Source: Dehalococcoidia bacterium (GTDB lineage: Bacteria > Chloroflexota > Dehalococcoidia > UBA2979). From it: a stretch of 56,488 bases of DNA. This document shows, piece by piece, positions 24,565 to 33,216 of this stretch (positions are counted from its first letter, which is position 1; each line of letters starts with the position of its first letter). The stretch covers positions 1 to 56,488 of the forward strand of contig QZJI01000008.1 of NCBI GenBank assembly GCA_003599735.1, written 5' to 3'. Made by a program: the position numbers and the translations under genes. The notes below the pieces were generated by a model. The model had not been told where the DNA came from. It saw only the letters and a program-made list of their open reading frames with translations, and made no database searches.

Positions 24565-24598
24565 GCCCGCGCGAGCTCCCGCCACGTACACTCCGCTC

Positions 24599-25354
24599 AT
24601 GGTGAGCGACTTCGCGGCCGTTCCGTTGTCCGATGAGGCGAAGGCCCAGCTCACCTCCGCGGGTGTCCTGCGCGCCGGCATCAACATGGGCAACTTCCTG
24701 CTCGTCACCGGGCGCACTCCCGCGGGCGATCCCGACGGCGTTTCGCCTGACATAGCGCGCGCGATCGCGGCGCGCCTCGATGTCCCGCTGAAACTCATCC
24801 CCTTCAAGACGCCCGGCGAGCTCGGCGATGCCGTCGACGCCAACGTCTGGGACATCGGCCTTATCGGCGCGGAGCCACAGCGCGCTGAGAAGATCGAGTT
24901 CACCGCGTCCTACGCGGAGATCGAGGCCACCTACCTCGTCCGTGCGGGCTCAGCGATCCAGGCCGTCGACGAGGTCGACCGCCCCGGCGTCCGCATCGCC
25001 GTGTCGCCGCGCAGCGCCTACGGCCTCTGGCTCGAACGCAACATCAAGCACGCCGCCCTCGTCCGCGTGGAGAGCGCGGATCGCGTCTTTGATCGGTTCG
25101 CCGCCGAAGACATCGAGGTGATGGCGGCCCTCCGTCCCGGACTTCTAGAGGACGTGAAGCGGCTCCCCGGCGCACGCGTCCTGGACGGCCATTTCTCCGT
25201 TGTCCAACAGGCTGTCGGCACTCCGAAAGCCAACACCGCGGCCGCCGCCTTCCTGCGCGCGTTCGTCGAGGGGGCGAAGGCCTCGGGCTTCATCGCTGGC
25301 CTCATCGCAAAACACGGTGTTGAGGGCCGCCTGTCAGTGGCGTCAGCGCGCTAG
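24599..25354 (+). CDS. family-3 solute-binding-like protein without signal peptide
   Basis: A 251-residue type 2 periplasmic-binding fold: LTSAGVLRAGINMGNFLLVT, PDGVSPDIARAIAARLDVPL, WDIGLIGAEPQRAEKIEFTA with YAEIEATYLV, then AVSPRSAYGLWLERNI and a C-terminal helix. These are the hallmarks of SBP_bac_3 amino-acid/opine binding proteins. The ATG at 24599 leaves no signal peptide or lipobox, and no ABC permease is nearby. It may be a cytoplasmic ligand sensor or an enzyme-like derivative (compare cyclohexadienyl dehydratase, which shares the fold). It follows the sortase gene by 34 bp on the same strand. Confidence 0.8.
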   Translation: MVSDFAAVPLSDEAKAQLTSAGVLRAGINMGNFLLVTGRTPAGDPDGVSPDIARAIAARLDVPLKLIPFKTPGELGDAVDANVWDIGLIGAEPQRAEKIEFTASYAEIEATYLVRAGSAIQAVDEVDRPGVRIAVSPRSAYGLWLERNIKHAALVRVESADRVFDRFAAEDIEVMAALRPGLLEDVKRLPGARVLDGHFSVVQQAVGTPKANTAAAAFLRAFVEGAKASGFIAGLIAKHGVEGRLSVASAR

Positions 25355-25409
25355 ACGCCGGCTGAGGTGCCGGGACGCCCAGTGTCCCTCGATGTCGCGA
25401 AGCGATCAG

Positions 25410-25427
25410 CCCCTGTTACTTCAGGGG
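25410..25427 (+). terminator. weak terminator-like hairpin after the binding-protein gene
   Basis: A 6-bp stem (cccctg / cagggg) with loop TTACTT, 55 bases after the stop at 25354. It is short, without a T-tract, so only weakly supported. Confidence 0.3.
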
Positions 25428-25498
25428 GGCACTCGCCCTTCGCGGGTTAAAGGCGCGCCCAGCGTTCATGCGGTCGAAGCGTGAACCTGACAAAATTG

Positions 25499-25529
25499 TT
25501 GACACAACGTTTATCGTGGTCAGTATCTT
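25499..25529 (+). promoter_or_regulatory. possible sigma-70-type promoter for the EAL gene
   Basis: A perfect TTGACA (25499-25504) lies about 50 bases before the ATG at 25554, in an AT-richer stretch. The -10 is weak: CAGTAT (spacer 16) or TATCTT (spacer 19). Confidence 0.35.
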
Positions 25530-25553
25530 TCAGGCAACCGTAGGGAGCTTCTG

Positions 25554-27218
25554 ATGGTCCCGCAGGTGCCGTCTGCTGCGGTACTTCAGCAGTTGTTCGC
25601 GCAGTACCCGACCGGCCAATTGGTGGTCGACCGTACGTTGTTCATACGTCATGCAAACCCATCGGCCTGCCGTGATTTTGGCGTCCCGGCTGAGGATCTG
25701 GTGGGGATGCCGATCGGGCGGTTCTTGCCTGAGCACCTGCCGTTTATTCAGGCTCACCTTGATGCGCAGTCGACACTCACCGCGCCTTCTTCGGCCCTGA
25801 CCCCTGACGGCCTGATTGCGTACCGGCACGACGCAAGCCCGTTCCCGTCGCGGGTCGGGATGACCACTCTCCGGGAGGGAGAGGAAGTCCTGATCGGAGT
25901 CAGCGTGCGCGACGTTACTGATGAGTACGCTCGCCTGACCGACCGCGTCACCGGGCTTCCCGTCCGTGCGGCCCTCGTGAGGGCCATCATGGATCGCATG
26001 GACAGTGATCCGGCTGAACCCTTTGCGGTGTTCCAGGTGGAGATGCGGCGCATTCATGAGGTGAATGTCACCTTCGGGTTCAGCGCCGGCGACGAGGTGA
26101 GACGGGCGTTCGGCAAGCGCCTGCAGGAACTGGTTGGGACTCAGTCATACGTCGCCTGTGTCGAGAGCGCGCTGTTCAGCGTCATGATCCCGGTCCAGGC
26201 GCCGTGGGGGAACAACTTCCACGCTTTAGCGACTGCCATCGTAGCTGCGTTTGAGGAACCGCTGGTGATCCGCGGTGAGCCGATCACGGTCGAGGCGACC
26301 GTCGGGGTGTCCTTTTACCCGGGCCACGCCAGAGACGCCGAGCTCTTGCTCAGGCACGCCGCCGTCGCCCGCGAAGTCGCTGAGCACGACCCCACGGGTG
26401 TCGCCGTATGGGATCCGCGTCGGGACGAGATGGCGGTCAACCACCTTGCGACGCTCACAAGCCTCCGGGCCGCGCTGGACGGTGGCGCCATGTCACTGCA
26501 CTACCAGCCTCTCGTCGACCTCGCCAGCCGCCGTGTGGTTGGGGCAGAGGCCCTGATCCGCTGGGAGGGCGTCAATATCTTGCCGTCGGGGTTCATCCCG
26601 CTGGCCGAACGCACGGGGCTGATCCGGCGCATCGACGAATGGGTGCTGGCCTCGGCCGTGTGCCAGGCGGCGGCCTGGCAGGGCGAGGGGCTCTCCTTCC
26701 CGGTCAGCATCAATGTGTCGGCCCTCACGTTCCAGGACACGCGCTTCCCCGAGCGGGTCGCCCAGGTCCTCAGCATGTGGGGCGTCCCGGCCGGCCGTCT
26801 GGTGATTGAAATCACGGAGACAGCGACAATGGCGAACCCGGCGCGCGCGGTCGCCGTATGTCGGGACCTCCATCGCATGGGATGCGAGATATCGATCGAC
26901 GACTTCGGCACGGGCCAGTCATCGCTCGCCTATCTGAACCGCATGGAGGTGTCATCACTGAAGATCGACCGCTCGTTCATCAGCGAACTGACGACCAAGC
27001 CCGACAGCCTTGGCCTGCTTCAGTCAATGCTGGACATCGGCCGTCGGCTCGACCTTTCCACCGTCGTTGAGGGGATCGAGGACGAGAAAACTGCACAACT
27101 GGTCATGTCCGTCGGTGGTGAGGTCGGGCAGGGATACCATTTCGGACGTCCTGCTTCGGTTCATGACTTCATCCGTAACGTTCATGGCGGCCAGCTCCGG
27201 GTGGGTTCGACAGGCTGA
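25554..27218 (+). CDS. PAS-GGDEF-EAL protein, probable c-di-GMP phosphodiesterase
   Basis: A 554-residue protein with PAS (about 1-120), GGDEF (about 130-280) and EAL (about 295-545) domains. The GGDEF signature is lost: where GGDEFAVLLP should stand the sequence is ESALFSVMIP, so it cannot be a normal cyclase. The EAL domain is complete: GAEALIRW, INVSALTFQ, EITETATMANPARA, DDFGTGQSSLAYLNRMEVSS with KIDRSFI, VVEGIED and QGYHFGRP. It should hydrolyse cyclic di-GMP, with the PAS and dead GGDEF parts as input. There is no TM segment, so it is cytoplasmic. It is preceded by a TTGACA promoter and followed by a hairpin-rich region. Confidence 0.88.
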   Translation: MVPQVPSAAVLQQLFAQYPTGQLVVDRTLFIRHANPSACRDFGVPAEDLVGMPIGRFLPEHLPFIQAHLDAQSTLTAPSSALTPDGLIAYRHDASPFPSRVGMTTLREGEEVLIGVSVRDVTDEYARLTDRVTGLPVRAALVRAIMDRMDSDPAEPFAVFQVEMRRIHEVNVTFGFSAGDEVRRAFGKRLQELVGTQSYVACVESALFSVMIPVQAPWGNNFHALATAIVAAFEEPLVIRGEPITVEATVGVSFYPGHARDAELLLRHAAVAREVAEHDPTGVAVWDPRRDEMAVNHLATLTSLRAALDGGAMSLHYQPLVDLASRRVVGAEALIRWEGVNILPSGFIPLAERTGLIRRIDEWVLASAVCQAAAWQGEGLSFPVSINVSALTFQDTRFPERVAQVLSMWGVPAGRLVIEITETATMANPARAVAVCRDLHRMGCEISIDDFGTGQSSLAYLNRMEVSSLKIDRSFISELTTKPDSLGLLQSMLDIGRRLDLSTVVEGIEDEKTAQLVMSVGGEVGQGYHFGRPASVHDFIRNVHGGQLRVGSTG

Positions 27219-27421
27219 CACGGCGTTGTTGCACTGCGCGCTAACCGCCGGCCGCCGTGTCGCAAAGGACTGTCTGGCACAGCGATACGCCTGACGTCAT
27301 CCGCGGGTGCGTGGGTTTCACACCTGCGAGGCGCCGACGTCACCCAGATCGGGGTGACCAGTTACCTGCGCGTGTGACGCGCAAGTAATCTGCGAAACCG
27401 GCGCAACAAAGTTGAGCCGGT
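27217..27421. other. hairpin-rich structured intergenic region (candidate ncRNA or regulatory DNA)
   Basis: Between convergent stops, five inverted repeats follow one another. (a) gacacggcg/cgccgtgtc, 27217-27225 with 27253-27261. (b) tgacgtc/gacgtca, 27292-27298 with 27336-27342, enclosing cgcgggtg/cacctgcg, 27302-27309 with 27321-27328 (one G-U pair). (c) gtcaccc/gggtgac, 27339-27345 with 27352-27358, which competes with (b). (d) TTAC-c-TGCGCGT / ACGCGCA-a-GTAA around GTG, 27362-27388. (e) accggc-g-caac / gttg-a-gccggt around AAA, 27397-27421. There is no ORF of quality and no T-tract. A structured RNA, an operator array and stacked terminators all remain possible. Confidence 0.5.
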
Positions 27422-27455
27422 GAATGAAGAAGCCCCGACTGGCATAGGCCCGAGA

Positions 27456-27866
27456 CTAGGCCCGACGGAACAACGGCAGCGTCACCTCGTCGCTCACAGC
27501 GACAAAGACCGCTTCGACGGGCAGCCCGATCTGGATATCGTCCACCGCCACATCGATCAAGTTACTGGTGAGGTGAGGCCCCTCTGCGAGTTCCACGACT
27601 ACCGTCGCATACGGCGTGTGCCCCTCGAACGATGGGTGGATCGCTTGCCGCGTCACCACGTACGAATACACCGTCCCGCGACCGCTTACGGCGACCCATT
27701 CGCGGTCGAACGAACCGCATTCCGGGCACATCAGCCGTGGTGGATGCGCGAACGTGGCGCAGACGAGGCAGCGCTGCAAGCGTAGTTCGCCCTGCCGCAG
27801 GTACTCCCAGAACGGCGCGGAGTCCTCGGACGGGACGGGAATCGGGAAGCCGGGGCGGGCGCTCAT
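27456..27866 (-). CDS. DUF35 / Zn-ribbon OB-fold protein, thiolase partner
   Basis: A 136-residue DUF35 protein. A zinc ribbon (CLVCATFAHPPRLMCPECG, two CxxC pairs) precedes an OB fold (GTVYSYVVTRQAIHPSFEG, TPYATVVVELAEGPHL, GLPVEAVFVAV). DUF35 proteins bind acyl-CoA and form complexes with thiolase-like proteins, for example ChsH2 with the Ltp2 retro-aldolase in steroid side-chain degradation, and in archaeal HMG-CoA synthase complexes. The gene overlaps the thiolase-like gene by four bases (ATGA), so the pair is co-translated. Confidence 0.9.
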   Translation of the reverse strand: MSARPGFPIPVPSEDSAPFWEYLRQGELRLQRCLVCATFAHPPRLMCPECGSFDREWVAVSGRGTVYSYVVTRQAIHPSFEGHTPYATVVVELAEGPHLTSNLIDVAVDDIQIGLPVEAVFVAVSDEVTLPLFRRA

Positions 27867-28993
27867 CGGTCACGCTCCAGGATGACCGCCCCGGTGCCGA
27901 TGCCCGTGTCGCAGAAGGAGAGATGGACATCCTCCACCTGCGAGGTGGATTCGCCGCGTACCTGGCGGACCGACTCGATCAGCTGGTTCATCCCCTGGAG
28001 ATAGGCTTCGCTCAGGTGGCCGCCCGAGGTGTTCACGGGCAGTACGCCGCCGTCCCAGCGCATGCCACCTGCCTCGACGAAGGGGCCGCCCTCGCCGCGT
28101 GCGACGAAGCCATAATCCTCCAGCGCGAAGATCACGTACGGCGCGAAGTGGTCGTAGATCTGGGCCACGTCGATCTCGTCGGGCCCCACCCCCGCCTGTG
28201 CCCACAGTCGGGGTGCGAGGCTGATCGCCGCGGTGTCCACGAACCCGCGTTCGCCGTGGCCGGCCTGCGCGGCGGCGCGAATCAACGCGGGCGGCTTCCG
28301 CAGCCCTCGCGCGCGCTCCGCGCTCACCAGGACGAGCGCGCCGCCGCCGTCCGTTTCCAGGCAGCAGTCGTACAGGTGGAACGGGTCGACGACAAAGCGC
28401 GAGTTCTGGTGGTCGTCGATCGTGAGCGGCGTGTCGTAAAACATCGCGCGCGGGTTGCGGTTGGCGTGCTCGCGCTCGCTCACCGCCACCCAGCCGAACT
28501 GGCGGCTGGTGGTGCCGAATTCGTGCATCCGGCGGCGGGCCACCATCGCCAGCTGGTGCTGAGGCGTGAGCAGACCAAACGGTTCTGTGAACGCCGCCGC
28601 GCCCTGGCCGCGACGGCCCGTGACCTCGCCGCGGCCGTACCGGCGTCCAGAGCGGCCGTTCACGCCGCGGTAGATCACGATGCAGTGCGCAAGCCCGGCG
28701 GCGATGGCGGCGGCCGCATGCGCCACGAGTGCCGCCCCTACGTTTCCTGCCTGGTTCACCTCGCCGAACCAGGCGAGATCGCGCACGCCCAGATTCGAGG
28801 CGATCTCCGCCTCGCCGCTCGTGTCCACGGACCAGCGCATCAGCCCGTCCACGTCCTCGCGCCGCAACCCGGCGTCGTCGAGCGCGTGGAGGATCGCATC
28901 CAAAGCAAGGCGAGTCTCGCTCCGCCCGGAGGCGCGCGAGTACTCGGTTTCGCCGACCCCGGCGATGGCGACGCGGTTTCGGAAGTTCTCCAT
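27863..28993 (-). CDS. thiolase-like protein (SCP2/lipid-transfer-type thiolase fold)
   Basis: A 376-residue thiolase fold of the SCP-x/Ltp type: VAIAGVGETEYSRASGR, LALDAILHALDDAGLRREDV, AALVAHAAAAIAAGLAHC, CCLETDGGGALVLVSAERAR, and the C-terminal NTSGGHLSEAYLQGM with the conserved His. The usual nucleophilic Cys before the AAAAI-type helix is absent (NQAGNVGAAL), so a normal Claisen or thiolytic reaction is unlikely. Ltp2-type members with a DUF35 partner are retro-aldolases that cleave beta-hydroxyacyl-CoA, a good model here. It diverges from the CaiB gene at 29043 (49 bp between starts). Confidence 0.88.
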   Translation of the reverse strand: MENFRNRVAIAGVGETEYSRASGRSETRLALDAILHALDDAGLRREDVDGLMRWSVDTSGEAEIASNLGVRDLAWFGEVNQAGNVGAALVAHAAAAIAAGLAHCIVIYRGVNGRSGRRYGRGEVTGRRGQGAAAFTEPFGLLTPQHQLAMVARRRMHEFGTTSRQFGWVAVSEREHANRNPRAMFYDTPLTIDDHQNSRFVVDPFHLYDCCLETDGGGALVLVSAERARGLRKPPALIRAAAQAGHGERGFVDTAAISLAPRLWAQAGVGPDEIDVAQIYDHFAPYVIFALEDYGFVARGEGGPFVEAGGMRWDGGVLPVNTSGGHLSEAYLQGMNQLIESVRQVRGESTSQVEDVHLSFCDTGIGTGAVILERDR

Positions 28994-29042
28994 GAGGCCC
29001 GATTGTACGGACGGTACACTCGCCTCGGTGTAGGAGCAGGCG

Positions 29043-30251
29043 ATGATGGCTGACGGGCCTCTGGGTCACAGTGCGCTGGCGGGTATCCGTGTCCTCGACT
29101 TCACGCGCTACCAGCAAGGGCCCTACGCGACGGTGCTGCTCTCCGACATGGGCGCCGAGGTCGTGAAGGTTGAGGAGCCTGGCGGCGAGCCGGGGCGAGC
29201 GAACGGGCGTGGCCCGGACGGCTTCTCCGCGTACTTTGAGGCGCATAACCGCGGGAAGCAGTCGATCACCTTCGACCTCCGGATCGAGGATGCTCGAGCC
29301 GCTGTCCGCCGGCTGATCCCCCATTTCGATGTCGTCGTGGAGAACTTCCGGCCGGGGGTCATGGAGCGTTGGGGCCTCGGCTACGAGGACCTTCAGGCGC
29401 TCCGTCCGGACATCATCCTGGCGTCGGGCTCCTCATGGGGACGGAGCGGCCCGTGGGCGGAGCGGCCCGGATACGACCATGTGGGACAGGCGCTGTCCGG
29501 GGTGATGGTGGAACAGGGCGGCGGTCCCGGCCGTCCGCCGCACGCCCTCATCGGCGGGTTCGCGGATCAGATCGGCGCGATGCTGCTCGCCTATGGCGTC
29601 GCGTGCGCCCTCGTGGTGCGGGAGCGCGAGGGCATCGGCCAGCACGTGGATGTCTCGCTCATCAGCGCGATGACGGCGGTACAGGCGATGCCGATTACGC
29701 GCTTTCTTCGTACGGGTGAACAGCGGGGTTTCGAGGAGCGTCGCGCGGCGACGTATACGCACTACGAATGCGCGGACGGCCGGTATGTGGCGATTGCGGC
29801 GAACACCCAGGCGTTCTGGGAGCGGCTGTGCGAGGCCATCGAGCGACCGGAGTTGCGGGAGGATCCGCGGTTTCGTGGCCCGTTCGACCGCGAGGCGAAC
29901 AAAGCGGCGCTGGTGGCGGTCTTCGAAGCGCAGTTCCGAACACGCCCGGCGGCGCATTGGCTGGAACGGATGACGGCGGCGGATGTGCCAAACGCGCCCG
30001 TGCTGGACTACGCCGGCCTCGCCGAGCACCCTCAATTCTGGGCGAACGGCTACCTCCAAGAGATCGAGACGCCGAATCTGGGGCGGATGCGGGTACCGGG
30101 CCCGGCGGTACACATGAGCGCAACGCCCTCCCGGGTGCAGGGGGGCGGCCCGGAACTCGGTCAGCACACCGAATCTGTGCTGCTGGCGGCCGGATTCTCA
30201 TGGGCGGAGATCCAGACCCTGCGCGAATCGGGCGCTACCCGGACAGTATGA
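29043..30251 (+). CDS. CaiB/BaiF (family III) CoA-transferase
   Basis: A 402-residue family III CoA-transferase with LAGIRVLDFTRYQQGPYATV, MGAEVVKVEEPGG, AHNRGKQSITFDL, VVENFRPGVMERWGLGYEDL, IGGFADQIGAMLLA (catalytic Asp present), REREGIGQHVDVSLI and the terminal GPELGQHTESVLLAAGF. A GGAG site lies six bases before the ATG. It is divergent from the DUF35/thiolase operon and followed by a LacI regulator on the same strand. These genes may form one regulated unit in which the CoA-transferase activates an acid that the thiolase-like enzyme later cleaves. Confidence 0.9.
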   Translation: MMADGPLGHSALAGIRVLDFTRYQQGPYATVLLSDMGAEVVKVEEPGGEPGRANGRGPDGFSAYFEAHNRGKQSITFDLRIEDARAAVRRLIPHFDVVVENFRPGVMERWGLGYEDLQALRPDIILASGSSWGRSGPWAERPGYDHVGQALSGVMVEQGGGPGRPPHALIGGFADQIGAMLLAYGVACALVVREREGIGQHVDVSLISAMTAVQAMPITRFLRTGEQRGFEERRAATYTHYECADGRYVAIAANTQAFWERLCEAIERPELREDPRFRGPFDREANKAALVAVFEAQFRTRPAAHWLERMTAADVPNAPVLDYAGLAEHPQFWANGYLQEIETPNLGRMRVPGPAVHMSATPSRVQGGGPELGQHTESVLLAAGFSWAEIQTLRESGATRTV

Positions 30252-30324
30252 GCAGCCAATTGAGGAGTATGAAAGTGTGAACGGTGGGCGTGATCATCGA
30301 ACGGACCTGCGATATGGTTTTCCT

Positions 30325-31350
30325 ATGGCAACCGAACGCCCCCGCCCTGTCACTCTCATGGATGTCGCGAACGAAGCTGGCGTATCCGTCAGCACCGCCT
30401 CTCGCGCGCTGACCGGCGCGCGCCGTGTGCGTGGTGACCTGGAGGCGCGCGTCCGCACGGCGGTGGAGACGCTGGGCTACCGCCCGAACGAGGCCGCGCG
30501 TGGGCTGCGGATGGCGCGCACGATGACGCTCGGCGTGTTCTTCCACGAACTGACCAATCCGGTTTCTCTGGACCTGATCGATGGTCTAGGCGCAGCGGCG
30601 CATGAAGCGCGGTACTCGCTGGCTGTGACGAGCGCGCGTGGCGACCGGTCGCAGTACGCCTCGCTGTTCCAACATCTCTACGGGCAGCGCGTGGACGGGC
30701 TCGTGCTGGTCTGGCCGTTCGGCGAACTGTCGGCCCACCTCGCGTTGTTTGTGCGTGCCGGTATCCCTGTCATCACGATCCGATCGCAGCGGGGCGTCCC
30801 CGGCCTGCCCGTGGTTTCTGCCGACACGACGGCTGGCATCACAGAGGCGGTCAACGCGCTCGCGGCCCTGGGGCACCGGGGGATGACCGTGATCGCCCAC
30901 GGCATCTTGTGGACGCCGCCGGCTTCGCGACGCCGGAACCTTGACCTAGCGACTGAGGCGGTGGGGATGCGCCTGCGCCGGCGTTCGTCGCGCGATGCTG
31001 GCCTGACGGTCCGCGAGATCGTGGCTTCCGAATTGTCCTCTGAAGATGCACCGACTGTGTTCCTCGCACCGTATGCCGAGGTAGGTGAAGTTATCGAGGC
31101 CATTCGGGCGGTCGGCAAACGGGTCCCAGAGGATGTTTCCGTAGTGAGTTTCGCAGACTCGCGCTTCGGCGCAGCGGCGCTGTCGGAGCGCCCTGCGGTA
31201 ATCGACGTGGATTCCTTTGAACTCGGTAGGCGGATGGCCCAGGTCCTGGTGGACGCGATCGAGAACGGCCCTCCCAGCGAGGATGTCCGTATACAGGGGC
31301 TCGCCCGCTGGGTTCCCGGGGCGACTGTGGGACCGGCACCGCACCGGTAG
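30325..31350 (+). CDS. LacI-family transcriptional regulator
   Basis: A 341-residue LacI/GalR regulator. The N-terminal HTH and hinge helix are PVTLMDVANEAGVSVSTASR and ALTGARRV, then VRTAVETLGYRPNEAARGLR. The periplasmic-binding-like core follows (TLGVFFHELTNPVSLDLIDG, RVDGLVLVWPFGEL, DVSVVSFADSRFG). The ATG at 30325 is chosen because the HTH begins nine residues later; an ATG at 30277 adds an unlikely 16-residue tail. It probably responds to a sugar or organic acid and controls the adjacent CaiB, thiolase or ABC genes. Confidence 0.88.
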   Translation: MATERPRPVTLMDVANEAGVSVSTASRALTGARRVRGDLEARVRTAVETLGYRPNEAARGLRMARTMTLGVFFHELTNPVSLDLIDGLGAAAHEARYSLAVTSARGDRSQYASLFQHLYGQRVDGLVLVWPFGELSAHLALFVRAGIPVITIRSQRGVPGLPVVSADTTAGITEAVNALAALGHRGMTVIAHGILWTPPASRRRNLDLATEAVGMRLRRRSSRDAGLTVREIVASELSSEDAPTVFLAPYAEVGEVIEAIRAVGKRVPEDVSVVSFADSRFGAAALSERPAVIDVDSFELGRRMAQVLVDAIENGPPSEDVRIQGLARWVPGATVGPAPHR

Positions 31351-31431
31351 CCTTTCGCGGGGCCCTGCACGGATTCAACCTCGACACTACAGAAGCGTCA
31401 GGTCAGCAGCGTCAGGTTGGTCTGGTGCATA

Positions 31432-33216
31432 TCAGGCACGTGCACCCTGATCCTTGAACTGCAACTCGTGCAGGCGGGCGTAGACGCCGCCGTTCGCCAG
31501 CAATTCCTCATGCGTGCCGTCTTCCACGAGCTCACCGTGGTGCAGGACAAGGATGCGGTCCACGGCACGGATCGTGTTCAGGCGGTGGGCGATGATCACC
31601 GCGGTGCGACCCACCATCACCTTGGCGAGCCCGCGTTGAATCGTCGCTTCCGTCTCTGGGTCGATGCTGGCGGTGGCCTCGTCCATCACGAGGACGATTT
31701 CCGGATTGAACGCGGCCACGCGCGCAAGGGCGATTAACTGCTTCTGCCCGGTCGACAGGTTCGCGCCGCGCTCCGCAAGCAGCGCCTCGTACTGGCCGGG
31801 GAGCGCCTCGATGAACCGGTCGGCGCCGACGGCGCGCGCGGCGGCGCGCACCTGGTCGAGGGAGATCGATGTATCGCGCAGGCGGATGTTCTCCGTGACG
31901 GAGTCGGTGTAAATCCACGGGTCTTGCAGCATGATGCCGACGTGCCGGCGTAGCCAGCGCTGGGGTAGCGCGCGCACGGAGACGCCGTCCACCAGGATGT
32001 CGCCCTGCTGCACGTCGTAGAACCTCGACAGCAACGACATCATTGTGGACTTGCCCGCACCGGTCGCGCCGACGATCGCGACCTTCTCGCCCGGGGCGAT
32101 GGAAACATCGAGGCCGCGGAGGACCCAGTGCTCGTCCTGGTAAGCGAACCAGACATGGTCGAAGCGGATCGCCCCGCGCACCTCGGCCAGCGGCTGGGCG
32201 TCTGGCGCGTCGATGACTTCCTCCGACTGGTCAAGGATGCCGAAGATCCGCTCAGCGGATGCCATGGCGCCTTGGAGCATCGTGTACCGTTCCGCGAGTT
32301 CGCGGATGGGCCAGAAGAACCGTTGCATGTAGGCGATGAAGGCGACGAGGGTGCCCAGCGTCAGCGCGTCGTCCGCCACCCGGACACCGCCATACCAGAG
32401 GATGGCGCCCGTGGTGAACGCGCCGAACAGCACAACCGTCGGCTCGAACACGGCGTACCAGAAGAGGACACGCAGGTTCGCATCGAGCGAGCCTCGATTG
32501 CGCCCGTCGAAATGCGCCTGGTTACGGGCCTGACGGTTGAATAGCTGGACGACGGTGACGCCGCTGATCATCTCATTCAGGTAAGCGTTGATCCGCGCGA
32601 TCCAGACGCGCTGATCGCGGAAGGCATCCCGCTGGGCGGCGGCAAAAATCTTCACCAGCCAGATCAGCGGCACTACGAAGAACGTCATGATCGTCGCAAG
32701 CCGCCAGTCGAGGACAAACAAGACGATGATGATCGCGCTCACCATCAGCAGGTTCGTCAGGATCTGGACCAGTCCCTGCGAGATCACGGCTTCGATCTGC
32801 TGGACGTCACCGATCAGCCGCACGACCAGCCGTCCGACCGGGTTGCGGTCGAAGAACGCGATCGACATCCGTTGGAGATGGCAAAACAACTCGTTCCGCA
32901 TGTCCATCACGACGCGCTGTCCGACCCATGCCATCAAGTACGCCTGTCCGTACCGGATCACGAACGACGTCAGCAGCGCCACGATGTACCACGCGGCAAG
33001 GGCGGGAAGGCTATCTGTCCGGCCTTTCCCGATCTGCTGGTCGATGGCGTGACGGACGATCAGTGTGGGCACGAGCTCCAGGCCCGCGACGGCGATCATC
33101 AACAGTCCGGCGATCACCAGTGGTGTGGCATACGGGCGGACATACCGGCCTAGCCGTGCGGCGATCCGCCGGTCGTAGACCTTTCCAATCGCGGATTCGT
33201 CATCGTAGAAACTCAC
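31432..33216 (-). CDS. heterodimeric ABC exporter, subunit with canonical Walker B
   Basis: A 594-residue half-exporter: six TM helices (YATPLVIAGLLMIAVAGLEL onward), then an ATPase with Walker A GATGAGKST, signature LSTGQKQL (Thr in place of Gly), Walker B IVLVMDEATASID and H-loop VIIAHRLNT. The signature change and its partner's altered Walker B fit the asymmetric TM287/288-like exporters that keep one consensus ATP site. Its start overlaps the partner stop by four bases (33213-33216). Substrates of such pairs are usually drugs or lipids. Confidence 0.88.
   Translation of the reverse strand: MSFYDDESAIGKVYDRRIAARLGRYVRPYATPLVIAGLLMIAVAGLELVPTLIVRHAIDQQIGKGRTDSLPALAAWYIVALLTSFVIRYGQAYLMAWVGQRVVMDMRNELFCHLQRMSIAFFDRNPVGRLVVRLIGDVQQIEAVISQGLVQILTNLLMVSAIIIVLFVLDWRLATIMTFFVVPLIWLVKIFAAAQRDAFRDQRVWIARINAYLNEMISGVTVVQLFNRQARNQAHFDGRNRGSLDANLRVLFWYAVFEPTVVLFGAFTTGAILWYGGVRVADDALTLGTLVAFIAYMQRFFWPIRELAERYTMLQGAMASAERIFGILDQSEEVIDAPDAQPLAEVRGAIRFDHVWFAYQDEHWVLRGLDVSIAPGEKVAIVGATGAGKSTMMSLLSRFYDVQQGDILVDGVSVRALPQRWLRRHVGIMLQDPWIYTDSVTENIRLRDTSISLDQVRAAARAVGADRFIEALPGQYEALLAERGANLSTGQKQLIALARVAAFNPEIVLVMDEATASIDPETEATIQRGLAKVMVGRTAVIIAHRLNTIRAVDRILVLHHGELVEDGTHEELLANGGVYARLHELQFKDQGARA

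Noticed and set aside
31381-31410. Short direct repeat (gcgtcaggt twice) in the gap between the LacI and ABC genes.
   Set aside because: Only about 9-11 bases; not distinguishable from chance.
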